NCBI GenBank assembly: GCA_003223645.1
Contig: QHVT01000005.1
Span: forward strand, 434,001-498,000
Length of the DNA: 64,000 nt
Origin: Acidobacteriota bacterium
GTDB lineage: Bacteria > Acidobacteriota > Thermoanaerobaculia > Gp7-AA8
Reading direction: 5' to 3'
Part shown: positions 25,941 through 33,799 of the stretch, piece after piece
Layout of the letters: each line of letters begins with the position of its first letter
Position numbering within the stretch: position 1 is the first letter of the stretch
Notes under the pieces: generated by a model
Database searches by the model: none
What the model saw: only the letters and a program-made list of their open reading frames with translations
Told to the model about the DNA's origin: nothing
Made by a program: the position numbers and the translations under genes

Positions 25941-26441
25941 CTATCGACGCGCGCGTTTCTTCGCAGCCGGTTTCTTCTTTGCCGCCGGCTTCTTCTTCGC
26001 TGCGGATCTCTTAGCGGCCGGTTTTTTCTTCGCCGCCGCCTTCTTCGCAGTTGGGTTCTTCGCGGCGGGCTTCTTCTTCGCCGCGGGCTTCTTCTTCGCG
26101 CCGGCCTTCTTCGCCGCCGCTCCCGCCTTCCGCTTCGCCATCACCGAGCGCGGCGCCTTCTTCGAGCTGCTCGCGCGCACCGTCTTGCGCGCCACGAGCT
26201 TGTTGAAGCGGTTGCCCGATTTGTCCGACAACAGCATCGCCAGCTTGTTGCGGTCGAACCATTCGAAGAATTCGTCCCACGAGATTTCCTCGAGCGTGTC
26301 TTCGCCGCTGAAGCCGGGGAAATCGATGCGCAGGATTCCGGGATCGTCGCCGCCGCCGGTCGCTTTCACGCGCGCTGCATGACCGCCGCGTGCTTCCACC
26401 CAGCTTTGGATCTCGTCGTGATCGGTCGTCGCGTTTGCCAT
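25941..26441 (-). CDS. Small-domain protein with histone H1-like Lys/Ala tail
   Basis: This is a 166-residue protein. Residues 1-~85 form a conserved small domain (DHDEIQSWVEARGGHAARVK, SWDEFFEWFDRNKLAMLL) that is widespread, often misnamed in databases, and of unknown function. From ~residue 95 the protein is almost only AAKKKPA-type repeats, like the C-terminal tails of histone H1 and bacterial H1-like proteins, so it probably binds DNA. The tail repeats are imperfect and appear slippage-prone. ATG 26441 removes six non-conserved codons. It lies beside a shorter paralogue at 26489-26743 that lacks the tail. Confidence 0.8.
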   Translation of the reverse strand: MANATTDHDEIQSWVEARGGHAARVKATGGGDDPGILRIDFPGFSGEDTLEEISWDEFFEWFDRNKLAMLLSDKSGNRFNKLVARKTVRASSSKKAPRSVMAKRKAGAAAKKAGAKKKPAAKKKPAAKNPTAKKAAAKKKPAAKRSAAKKKPAAKKKPAAKKRARR

Positions 26442-26488
26442 GCGCGAAGCGCGATACAAAAGCGACGCCAGCTACAATCGCGCTGTTT

Positions 26489-26743
26489 CTAAGGCTTCTT
26501 CTGTCCGATGATTTTGTACCATCGGCTGTCCGGCTCTTCGGCGAGCAACATCGCCAGCGATCTCCGGTCGAACACCTCGAAGAATTGCTCCCACGAAATA
26601 TCGGCGAGCGTTTCATCGTCATCGGGGCCGAAATAGACGCCCAGAATCTCGGGGCTGCTGCTTCCCTTCTTATGTGCGGGAAGACCGCCACGTGCGGCGA
26701 CCCAGCCTCGGATCTCGGCGTGGTCCTGCGTTGCCTTTGCCAT
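26489..26743 (-). CDS. Small conserved-domain protein, tail-less paralogue
   Basis: This is an 84-residue acidic protein that aligns with the first half of the neighbour at 25941-26441: DHAEIRGWVAARGG, then SWEQFFEVFDRRSLAMLL and a short R-x-x-K end. It consists of the domain alone. The two genes and their upstream bases (GCCAGCTACAATCGCGC occurs after both) look like a tandem duplication. The longer frame upstream of ATG 26743 is antisense to the transporter gene and is not used. Function unknown. Confidence 0.75.
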   Translation of the reverse strand: MAKATQDHAEIRGWVAARGGLPAHKKGSSSPEILGVYFGPDDDETLADISWEQFFEVFDRRSLAMLLAEEPDSRWYKIIGQKKP

Positions 26744-26773
26744 GACACAAGCGTATACAAGGCAACCGCCAGC

Positions 26774-26779
26774 TACAAT
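26774..26779 (+). promoter_or_regulatory. -10 hexamer TACAAT before the AtoE-like gene
   Basis: TACAAT is followed by CGCGCGC and ATG 26787 (7 nt). An identical AGCTACAATCGCGC stands at about 26471-26484 with no plus-strand gene, as expected if the segment was duplicated with the neighbouring small gene. Confidence 0.5.
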
Positions 26780-26786
26780 CGCGCGC

Positions 26787-28162
26787 ATGCTGGCCCGCAT
26801 CGGAATGCGCATCGCCGATTTCTGCGAGCGCTGGTTTCCCGATGCCTTCGTATTCGCGCTCGCCGCGATCGTGCTGGTGTTTTTCGGCGGACTCGGAATC
26901 GGCGTGCCGGCGACGAAGCTCGTCGCCGAATTCGGCACCGGCTTCTGGTCGCTCGTGAATTTCACGATGCAGATGGCAATCGTGATCATCGGCGGCTTCG
27001 TCGTCGCGTCGTCGCCGCCAGTCGCGCGACTCACGTCATGGCTTGCGTCGATTCCGAAAAGCGCGCGCGGCGCGGTCGCATTCGTCGCCGCGTTCGCGAT
27101 GTTCTCGTCGCTGATCTCGTGGGGACTCTCGCTGATCTTCACCGGCCTCCTCGTCCGCGAGATCACGCGCCGCATGCGCGTCGACTATCGCGCCATCGGC
27201 GCCGCCGCCTATCTCGGCCTCGGCAGCGTCTGGGCCCTCGGCCTCTCCTCGTCCGCTGCGCTGCTGCAGGCGACGAAGTCGTCGATCCCCGCGTCGCTCC
27301 TTCCGATCACCGGCGTGATTCCGCTGACGCAGACGATCTTTCTCTGGCAGAACCTCGCGATGGCGCTCGTGCTGATCGTCGTGTCGGTGATCGTCGCGTA
27401 TTACTCGGCGCCGCGCGAAGAAGACGCGCGCGTTTTGGAAAGTGGAGCGGCGGACTCTCAGTCCGCCGAGGATGACCGGCGGGCCAAGAGCCCGCCGCTC
27501 CACTTTTCGGAAAAGCCGAAAACTCGCCGATCCTCAGCATCGTCATCGCGCTGCTCATGTTTGCGTATCTCATTCAGCAGTTCATCGAGAAGGGCGGACT
27601 CGCGGCGCTCGATCTCAACAACTTCAACTTCACGTTCCTCGCGTTCGGACTCCTGTTGCACTGGCGTCCGCGATCGTTTCTGCGCGCGGTGTCGCGATCC
27701 GTTCCTGCGACCGCGGGTGTGCTCATCCAGTTCCCGTTCTACGGCGGCATCTTCGGGATGATCTCGAAAACGCCGGTCGCGAATCACCTCGCCAGTCTCT
27801 TCGTGCACGTCACGACGAAAGACACGTTCCCGATCGTCGTCGCGTTCTACTCGGGAATCCTCGGCATGTTCGTGCCCTCCGGCGGCGGCAAGTGGGTGAT
27901 CGAAGCGCCCTACGTCATGGCCGCCGCCAACGCGTGGCACGTGCACCTCGGATGGACGGTGCAGATCTACAACGCGGCCGAGGCGCTGCCGAACCTGATC
28001 AATCCATTCTGGATGCTGCCGCTGATGGGAATCCTCAACGTGAAGGCGCGCGATCTGGCCGGATACTCGATCCTGCAGCTCCTCTTTCACGCGCCGATCG
28101 TGCTGTTGTTGTGCTGGCTTTTCGCACGAACACTCCCTTACATTCCGCCGGTCTTCCCTTGA
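26787..28162 (+). pseudogene. AtoE-like short-chain fatty acid transporter, disrupted by a repeat insertion
   Basis: The first part (IADFCERWFPDAFVFALAAIV to LIVVSVIVAYYSAPREEDARV) and the second part (ENSPILSIVIALLMFAYLIQ to PYIPPVFP) together cover the TIGR00366 short-chain fatty acid transporter family with about 12 membrane segments. They lie in different frames. Between them is a 62-bp palindrome (27442-27503) flanked by TTTTGGAAA and TTTTCGGAAA. Deleting 71 bp (element plus one flank copy) restores one frame of 434 residues reading ARVFGKAENSP. As it stands the first frame runs on to 27761 and the transporter is split. Internal translation of the second half from 27557 is possible but unlikely to give function. 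Confidence 0.87.
27442..27503. repeat. GTGGAGCGGC-family element with duplication-like flanks
   Basis: A 62-bp copy runs from GTGGAGCGGCGGAC to GCCGCTCCAC, with GGCGGAC and GGCGGGC inner stems. It is bordered by TTTTGGAAA on the left and TTTTCGGAAA on the right, an imperfect direct repeat as left by transposition. It splits the AtoE-like gene. Confidence 0.85.
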
Positions 28163-28226
28163 AATGCACCGCTCGTCCCAAAAACGAAACCTAACGTTTG
28201 TTGGAACGTAACGTATATATCGACAA

Positions 28227-29060
28227 ATGTTCATGAGACGCCTAGTTCTGATCCTCGCAGCGCTGGCGATGACCGCGACGCTGCACGCCGAGCGGCAAAT
28301 CATCGGCGGAGAACAGGATCACTCCGCGGCCGCGCAGGCGGGCGACTGCGAACATTTCTTCACGACGACGTTCACGAATTTCCCCGCCGAGGCGAATGAA
28401 CAGGAGCAGAGGGAAATCTCGCTGGCGGGCGTCGATCTGCTGCACGTCATCGCCAGCAATGAAGGCGGAGTCTCGATCCGCGGCTGGAACAGGCCGAACG
28501 CGCGGATGATCGTCTGCCGCACCGCGGTCGCCGATACGAAAGAACAAGCGCAGCAGGTCCTCGGCTCGGTGAGCGTCACGAATCACGCCGGGCAAATCGT
28601 CGCGCAGGGCCCGTCGTTCGACGGCAAGCAGGCGTGGTGGGCGAACATCATTCTCTATGTGCCGCGCCGCGCGAAGCTCGACATCCACGCCGCCAACGGC
28701 GGTGTCGCGCTGCGCAACCTCAGCGGAAAAGTGTCGGCGAAGTCGGTAAGCGGTGGCATCTCCGTCGCGAGCTCGCCCGGCGATTTCAAGATCGAAACGG
28801 AGAGCGGCGGCATCACGCTCGACCGCGTGTCCGGCCGCGTCGAAGCCGTGTCGCACGCCGGCGCGATCGCGCTGAAAGTCGACGACGCGTCGTCGGTGCC
28901 GACGATCGAGGCGCGCGCGGGCGGAGACGGCAGCATCATCTGCAACCTCACGAACGACGCGACGTGGGACGCGAATCGCAAACACGTCCGCATCGGCGAC
29001 GGGTATCCCGACGTGCGCCTCACGACCGACTCCACGATCATGATCGATCGCATTCGTTAG
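28227..29060 (+). CDS. Secreted DUF4097-like beta-repeat protein
   Basis: This is a 277-residue protein with an N-terminal signal peptide (RRLVLILAALAMTATLHA). The mature part is a right-handed beta-repeat fold as in DUF4097/DUF4098 proteins, with rungs such as IHAANGGVALRNLSGKVSAK, SVSGGISVASSPGDFKIET and ESGGITLDRVSGRVEAVS. It is probably periplasmic or surface-exposed and its function is unknown. TATATAT ends 6 nt before ATG 28227; an alternative ATG at 28233 gives a better signal peptide start. A second DUF4097-type protein, a lipoprotein, lies at 50768-51562. Confidence 0.75.
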   Translation: MFMRRLVLILAALAMTATLHAERQIIGGEQDHSAAAQAGDCEHFFTTTFTNFPAEANEQEQREISLAGVDLLHVIASNEGGVSIRGWNRPNARMIVCRTAVADTKEQAQQVLGSVSVTNHAGQIVAQGPSFDGKQAWWANIILYVPRRAKLDIHAANGGVALRNLSGKVSAKSVSGGISVASSPGDFKIETESGGITLDRVSGRVEAVSHAGAIALKVDDASSVPTIEARAGGDGSIICNLTNDATWDANRKHVRIGDGYPDVRLTTDSTIMIDRIR

Positions 29061-29063
29061 GGC

Positions 29064-29222
29064 CTCCCGGCCTCCTGGCCTCCTGGCCTCCTGGGTCTCT
29101 TCAACAACGAATTCTGTGGAGCGGCGGCCGCTCTCGGCCGCCGGATTCTCGCGAGAGGTCGGCGGCCGAAGCGGCCGCCGCTCCACTAGGAGGCCAGGAG
29201 GCTCAGAGGCTTGGCGGCTGCG
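29064..29222. repeat. Nested hairpin: GGCCTCCT tandem arms around a GTGGAGCGGC element
   Basis: The outer left arm is GCCTCCTGGCCTCCTGG (8-bp units) and the outer right arm is AGGAGGCCAGGAGGC. The loop contains a complete 71-bp GTGGAGCGGC...GCCGCTCCAC element at 29116-29186. One repeat class therefore sits inside the other. Confidence 0.8.
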
Positions 29223-29257
29223 CCGCCCACGGCACTGAACCTGCACTTAGCAGGCTC

Positions 29258-30052
29258 ATGTCAGCGCTGCCCGTCCTCGGTGAAGACAACATCCGCTTCT
29301 ATCGCCACGCGCTCTCGATTCTGTCAAAAGCCGGCATCCCGCATCTCGTCGGCGGCGCGTACGCGTTCGCGCGATACACCGGCATCGAGCGCCACACGAA
29401 AGACTTCGACATCTTCATTCGTCCCGACGACTTTTCGCGCGCGGAGTCGGCGTTTCAGAAAGCGGGATACGAGACCGAGCTGACGTTTCCGCACTGGCTC
29501 GGCAAGGCCTACAAGGGCGACGACTTCGTCGATCTGATTTTCAGCGCGGGCAACGGCGTCGCGAAGGTCGACGACCGCTGGTTCGAGCACGCGGTGAAAG
29601 AGAAAGTGTTCGACGTCGACGTCGAGCTCATTCCCGCCGAAGAGATGATCTGGTCGAAAGGATTGATCATGGAGCGCGAGCGCTTCGACGGCGCGGACGT
29701 CGCGCACGTCCTTCGCGCGACGGGCGAGAAGCTCGACTGGACACGGCTCATCGAGCGCTTCGGCCGCCACTGGCGCGTGCTGCTCGCGCATCTGATTCTG
29801 TTCACGTTCATCTACCCGAGCGATCGATCGAAAGTTCCTGCTGACGTGCTCGATTCATTGATGAAACGTGCGGGCGAAGAAAAAGACGATGAGGCTGACA
29901 AGGTCTGCTGCGGAACGATCATCTCGCGGCAGCAGTATCTGAAGGACATCGAGGAGTGGGGCTACAAGGACGCGCGTCTCGAGCACGGGCTGATGAGTCG
30001 GGAGGACGTTCACCGCTGGACGGCGGGCATCGAAGTTGATGGGACGAAGTGA
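29258..30052 (+). CDS. Nucleotidyltransferase-fold protein
   Basis: This is a 264-residue protein of the MNT/DUF6036-like nucleotidyltransferase family. HLVGGAYAFARYTGIERHTK followed by DFDIFIRPDD gives the G-G and DxD motifs of the fold, and EEMIWSKGLIMERERFDGAD and RFGRHWRVLLAHLILF are conserved family blocks. Whether it transfers nucleotides is unknown. ATG 29258 is chosen at the start of the conserved domain; the long frame upstream runs through the preceding gene and the repeat. It is followed 1 nt later by a metallophosphoesterase gene, a pairing suggesting joint action. Confidence 0.8.
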   Translation: MSALPVLGEDNIRFYRHALSILSKAGIPHLVGGAYAFARYTGIERHTKDFDIFIRPDDFSRAESAFQKAGYETELTFPHWLGKAYKGDDFVDLIFSAGNGVAKVDDRWFEHAVKEKVFDVDVELIPAEEMIWSKGLIMERERFDGADVAHVLRATGEKLDWTRLIERFGRHWRVLLAHLILFTFIYPSDRSKVPADVLDSLMKRAGEEKDDEADKVCCGTIISRQQYLKDIEEWGYKDARLEHGLMSREDVHRWTAGIEVDGTK

Positions 30053-30053
30053 T

Positions 30054-30803
30054 ATGCGCGAGACGCTCCGGATCGGCGCCGTCGCCGACATTCACGTCAA
30101 GAAGAGCTCGGCCGGCACACTCCAGCCGCTGTTCAGCAAAGTCAGTGAAGAAGCGGACATCCTGCTGCTGTGCGGCGACCTCACCGACTTCGGCACTCCC
30201 GAAGAAGGAAAGATCCTGGCGAAGGAAATCACGACCTCGCTTCGCATCCCCTCGCTCGCCGTCCTCGGCAATCACGACTGCGAGTCGGGACGCGAAGCGG
30301 AGCTGATCGATATTCTCACCGACGCCGGCGTGGTCGTGCTCGACGGTACGTCGTACGAGATGGACGGCGTCGGCTTCGCGGGCGTGAAGGGATTCGCCGG
30401 CGGCTTCGGGAGGCGCGCGTTAGGCGCGTGGGGCGAGAAGATCATCAAAGACTTCGTGCACGAGGCGATCAACGAGTCGCTGAAGCTCGAGGCCGCGCTC
30501 GCGCGTTTGCGCACACCGCAAAAGATCGGCGTGCTGCATTACTCGCCGATCCAGGAGACGGTCAACGGTGAGCCGCCGGAGATCATCGCGTTTCTCGGAT
30601 CGTCGCGACTCGAAGAGCCGCTCGATCGATATCGAGCGAACGCGGTCTTTCACGGCCACGCACATCGCGGATCACTCGAAGGGCGCACGAAAGGAAACGC
30701 GCCGGTCTACAACGTCGCGATGCCGGTGCTCGCGACCGCGTTTCCCGACAAGCTGCCGTTCCGCGTAATCGAAGTTCCGGTCACCGCGGAAGTGCACGCG
30801 TGA
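30054..30803 (+). CDS. Calcineurin-like metallophosphoesterase
   Basis: This is a 249-residue cytoplasmic protein. Metal-binding motifs of the calcineurin-like fold are in order: ADIHV (DxH), LLCGDLTDFG (GDxxD variant), VLGNHDCESG (GNHD), LHYSP and the final VFHGHAHRGSLEG (GHxH). Substrates in the family range from nucleotides to phosphodiesters. ATG 30054 lies directly after the upstream stop; a TTG/ATG pair at 30036-30041 is an alternative. Co-translation with the nucleotidyltransferase is likely. Confidence 0.85.
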   Translation: MRETLRIGAVADIHVKKSSAGTLQPLFSKVSEEADILLLCGDLTDFGTPEEGKILAKEITTSLRIPSLAVLGNHDCESGREAELIDILTDAGVVVLDGTSYEMDGVGFAGVKGFAGGFGRRALGAWGEKIIKDFVHEAINESLKLEAALARLRTPQKIGVLHYSPIQETVNGEPPEIIAFLGSSRLEEPLDRYRANAVFHGHAHRGSLEGRTKGNAPVYNVAMPVLATAFPDKLPFRVIEVPVTAEVHA

Positions 30804-30804
30804 G

Positions 30805-30810
30805 TAGAAT
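30805..30810 (+). promoter_or_regulatory. -10 hexamer TAGAAT before the EgtB-like gene
   Basis: TAGAAT, then CGCGCG, then ATG 30817 (6-nt spacing), with no Shine-Dalgarno. It is almost the same string as before the YvcK-like gene at 40621. Confidence 0.5.
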
Positions 30811-30816
30811 CGCGCG

Positions 30817-32004
30817 ATGCTCAATCGGAAGTCGTTGATCGATTGGTATCGCGCCACCCGCGCGCGCACGCGACAGCTCTTCGACATCATCACGCCCGAC
30901 GCGTACTACGACCGCCCGATCGCGCTGCGCAATCCGATCGTCTTCTACGAGGGCCATCTTCCGGCGTTCAGCGTCAACACGCTGGTGAAGCTGACGCTGA
31001 AGAAATCCGGCATTCATCCGTACTTCGAACAAATCTTCGAGCGCGGCATCGATCCCGAAAACGAAGCCGTGGTGAAAAGCCCGACCGACCTCTGGCCCGC
31101 GCGTGAAGACGTGCAGGCGTACGGACTCGAAGCCGACGCGTTGATCGAGCGCACGCTCTGCGAAGACAACATCGAGATCGATGGAGGCGAAGCCGCCGGC
31201 ACGATCATCGAGCACGAGCTCATGCATCAGGAGACGTTGCTGTACATGTTTCATGAGCTGCCGTACTCGAAGCGCAGAGCGAGTGGAGCGGCGCCCGCCT
31301 CGGGCGCCGGCGGCCGAGGGCGGCCGCCGCTCCACAGAGTCAACATCCCCGCCGGCCGCGCCATCCTCGGCGCTCCGCGCGGATCCCGCTTCGGCTGGGA
31401 CAACGAGTTTCCCGAGCTCGTCGTCGACGTGCCCGCGTTCGAGATCGACGCGTACAACGTCACGAACGGCGACTACCTGGAGTACATCGAAGCCACCGGC
31501 GCGAAGGCTCCGCATTTCTGGCAGCGCGTGAACGATCAGTGGCATCGGCGCGGATTGTTCGAGCTCGCGCCGCTGCCGATGAACGCGCCGGTGTACGTCA
31601 CGCACGAAGAAGCGACGGCGTACGCGAACTGGAAGGGCGCGCGATTGCCGAGCGAAGCGGAGTGGCATCGCGCGTCCGGCGAAGGCGACGAGATACCGGA
31701 AGGCAACTACGACTTTCAGCATTGGGATCCCGTCGACGTCGGCTCGTACGCGCCGAACGAATACGGCATCTACGATCTCGTTGGCAACGGATGGGAGTGG
31801 ACATCGACTCCGTTCGGTCCGTTCCCCGGCTTCGAGCCAATGCCGTCGTATCGCGTCTACTCCGCCGACTTCTTCGACAACGCGCACTTCGTCCTGAAAG
31901 GCGCGTCGCCCGTCACCGCGCGCGAGCTGGTCCGCAAGAGCTTTCGCAACTGGTTCCGGCCTAACTATCCGTACGTCTACGCGTCCTTCCGCTGCGCGCG
32001 TTAA
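30817..32004 (+). CDS. EgtB-like sulfoxide synthase family protein (DinB + FGE domains)
   Basis: This is a 395-residue non-haem iron enzyme family member. The N-terminal DinB-like domain has a His in YEGHLPAFSVN and the HELMHQETLLYM pair, corresponding to the three iron-binding His of EgtB. The C-terminal formylglycine-enzyme (SUMF1) fold spans VNIPAGRAILGAPRG, ARLPSEAEWHRAS and NGWEWTSTPFGPFPG. EgtB joins cysteine derivatives and oxygen to hercynine in ergothioneine synthesis, but no egtD methyltransferase gene is adjacent, so the substrate is open. Between the domains a 53-bp repeat adds about 18 residues (ASGAAPASGAGGRGRPPLH) in frame. A SOD gene follows 17 nt later. Confidence 0.82.
   Translation: MLNRKSLIDWYRATRARTRQLFDIITPDAYYDRPIALRNPIVFYEGHLPAFSVNTLVKLTLKKSGIHPYFEQIFERGIDPENEAVVKSPTDLWPAREDVQAYGLEADALIERTLCEDNIEIDGGEAAGTIIEHELMHQETLLYMFHELPYSKRRASGAAPASGAGGRGRPPLHRVNIPAGRAILGAPRGSRFGWDNEFPELVVDVPAFEIDAYNVTNGDYLEYIEATGAKAPHFWQRVNDQWHRRGLFELAPLPMNAPVYVTHEEATAYANWKGARLPSEAEWHRASGEGDEIPEGNYDFQHWDPVDVGSYAPNEYGIYDLVGNGWEWTSTPFGPFPGFEPMPSYRVYSADFFDNAHFVLKGASPVTARELVRKSFRNWFRPNYPYVYASFRCAR
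31283..31335. repeat. GTGGAGCGGC-family element in the EgtB-like interdomain linker
   Basis: A short 53-bp copy (GTGGAGCGGCGCCC to GCCGCTCCAC) is placed exactly between the two protein domains and read through in frame. Short AGAG strings flank it, possibly a target duplication. Confidence 0.8.
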
Positions 32005-32021
32005 TTGCACGCAGGCGTTGC

Positions 32022-32651
32022 ATGGAACGCAAAGTCTACAAAGCCAAGTCCTTCAACCTCTCCGGCCTCAACGGCATCTCCGACAAGACGCTCGAGATGC
32101 ACTTCAAGCTCTACGAAGGCTACGTCACCAACACCAACACGCTCACCGAGCGCATCGCGGCGATCCTCGCCGACGGCCAGGTCGACAAGGAAGAAATGCC
32201 GGCCTATTCCGAGCTCACGCGCCGCCTCGGATTCGAATACAACGGCATGGTCCTGCACGAGTACTACTTCGGCAACATGAAGCGGCAGGGCGGGCCGGAC
32301 GCGCCGCACGGCTCCGAATTTCGCAATGCCGTCGAGCGCAGCTTTCCGGGCTACGACATCTGGAAAGCCGACTTCACGAGCGTCGGCAAAATGCGCGGCG
32401 TCGGCTGGGCGATCTGCTATCTCGATCCCGCAAACGGACTCGTCTCCAATCACTGGGTCGAGTTGCATGAGACCGGCAACATCGCCGGCTTCGTCCCGCT
32501 CCTGGTGATGGACGTCTGGGAGCACGCGTTCCTCCTCGACTACAAACCGGCAGACCGTCCGAAGTACATCGAGGCATTCCTGTCGAACGTCGACTGGGAC
32601 GCGGTCGAGAAACGCCTCGAAGCGGTGCACGTGACCGCTGCAGCGCGTTAG
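32022..32651 (+). CDS. Fe/Mn superoxide dismutase
   Basis: This is a 209-residue SOD-fold enzyme that removes superoxide. The four metal ligands are visible: His27 in EMHFKLYEGY, His79 in VLHEYYFGN, and Asp164 and His168 in MDVWEHAFLLDY. No signal peptide is present, so it should be cytoplasmic. The first helical hairpin contains insertions relative to E. coli SodB. It is co-oriented with the EgtB-like gene 17 nt upstream, compatible with a shared oxidative-stress role. Iron or manganese preference cannot be decided here. Confidence 0.88.
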   Translation: MERKVYKAKSFNLSGLNGISDKTLEMHFKLYEGYVTNTNTLTERIAAILADGQVDKEEMPAYSELTRRLGFEYNGMVLHEYYFGNMKRQGGPDAPHGSEFRNAVERSFPGYDIWKADFTSVGKMRGVGWAICYLDPANGLVSNHWVELHETGNIAGFVPLLVMDVWEHAFLLDYKPADRPKYIEAFLSNVDWDAVEKRLEAVHVTAAAR

Positions 32652-32663
32652 CGCGACCACCCT

Positions 32664-32734
32664 GTGGAGCGGCGGCCGCCCCCGGCCGCCGACTTGTCGC
32701 GAGAAACGGCGCCCGAGAGCGGGCGCCGCTCCAC
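32664..32734. repeat. GTGGAGCGGC...GCCGCTCCAC palindromic element (intergenic)
   Basis: A 71-bp copy between the SOD gene and the ABC transporter genes. It shows the same ends and inner GGCCGCC / GGCGCC stems as the other copies. Confidence 0.85.
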
Positions 32735-32812
32735 AAGATCTTGCGGAGCTGGCAAGTACTTTGTAGAATAAAGCGACTACCATGGTTCGCAACCTTTTTC
32801 CTCGACCGGCCG

Positions 32813-32818
32813 TACATT
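32813..32818 (+). promoter_or_regulatory. -10 hexamer TACATT before the ABC ATPase gene
   Basis: TACATT, then GATCTC and ATG 32825. This is a 6-nt spacing as at other leaderless-type starts. Confidence 0.4.
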
Positions 32819-32824
32819 GATCTC

Positions 32825-33799
32825 ATGACTACGCTGATCGAGGTGTCCGGTCTCCGGAAGCTGTATCGGTCATCGTTCGGCCAGCCGAAGATCACCGCTC
32901 TCGACGGCATCGACTTTCAGGTGCGCGAGGGCGAGATGTTCGGCTTGCTCGGACCGAATGGCGCCGGCAAGACGACCACCGTCAAAATCCTTCTCGGCCT
33001 GACGCACGCTACGAGTGGCTCGGCGTCCATTGCCGGTCTCCCGGTCAAAAACCCGGAGTCGCGCCGCCGCGTCGGCTATCTGCCGGAAGGCCACAAGATC
33101 CCGAACTACCTCACCGCGCGCCAGGCGATGACGATCTTCGGCCGCATGTCCGGCATGGACAGCGCGACGATGAGGACGCGCATCCCCGATCTCATCGAGC
33201 GCGTCGGTCTCGGCATGAAGTGGGCCGACGTGCGCATCAAGAAGTTCTCGAAAGGGATGACGCAGCGCCTCGGACTCGCATGTGCGCTGATTCACTCACC
33301 GAAGCTGCTGCTGCTCGATGAGCCGACCGACGGCGTCGATCCGGTCGGACGGCGCGAGATTCGCGATCTTCTCCGCGAAGAAGCAAAACAGAACGGCGTC
33401 GCCGTGCTCCTCAACTCGCATCTCCTCTCCGAGATCGAGCTGACGTGCGATCGCGTGGCGATGCTGCGCAACGGAAAAGTCGCCGCGTTCGGCACGGTCG
33501 AAGAGCTGACGCGGAAGAGCGCGACCTACAAGATGGTCGCGACGCCGACGGACGATAGCCTCGTCGCCGCGTTCCGAGAGACCGGCGCCGGCGTCGAGCG
33601 CGTGAACGGACACATGGTCCTCTCCGTCAGCGACGTGCCGCATCTCAACGCGCTCGTCGACAAACTGCGCGCGAGCGGCGGAATGCTCAACGAGCTGACG
33701 CCGGTGCGCTCGTCGCTGGAAGATGTTTTCGTCGACTTGATTCGCGCCGAGGAAGTCCCGGCGGGCGGAACGCCCGCCGAGCGAGATATATCCCAATGA
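32825..33799 (+). CDS. ABC transporter ATP-binding protein
   Basis: This is a 324-residue ATPase of an ABC-2 type exporter. Walker A is LLGPNGAGKTTTVK, the signature loop KFSKGMTQRLGLA replaces LSGGQ, Walker B is LLLLDEPTDGVDP, and the H-loop His is in LLNSHLLSEIE. A ~100-residue C-terminal regulatory extension follows. ATG 32825 is the first residue of the conserved domain. It overlaps the permease gene by 4 nt (ATGA), so the two are translated together and drive export of an unknown substrate. Confidence 0.92.
   Translation: MTTLIEVSGLRKLYRSSFGQPKITALDGIDFQVREGEMFGLLGPNGAGKTTTVKILLGLTHATSGSASIAGLPVKNPESRRRVGYLPEGHKIPNYLTARQAMTIFGRMSGMDSATMRTRIPDLIERVGLGMKWADVRIKKFSKGMTQRLGLACALIHSPKLLLLDEPTDGVDPVGRREIRDLLREEAKQNGVAVLLNSHLLSEIELTCDRVAMLRNGKVAAFGTVEELTRKSATYKMVATPTDDSLVAAFRETGAGVERVNGHMVLSVSDVPHLNALVDKLRASGGMLNELTPVRSSLEDVFVDLIRAEEVPAGGTPAERDISQ

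Noticed and set aside
23019-26492. A 1157-codon plus-strand open frame
   Set aside because: It is antisense to the FAD/Fe-S oxidase and the small paralogue genes, shows Arg/Ala-rich shadow composition, and has no domain. Other long antisense frames (for example 3448-4962 minus and 10186-12678 plus) were rejected for the same reason.
32782-32784. ATG 32782 after TAGAATAAAGCGACTACC as the ABC ATPase start
   Set aside because: It is not in the frame of the ATPase. The conserved protein begins at ATG 32825, which has its own TACATT 6 nt upstream.
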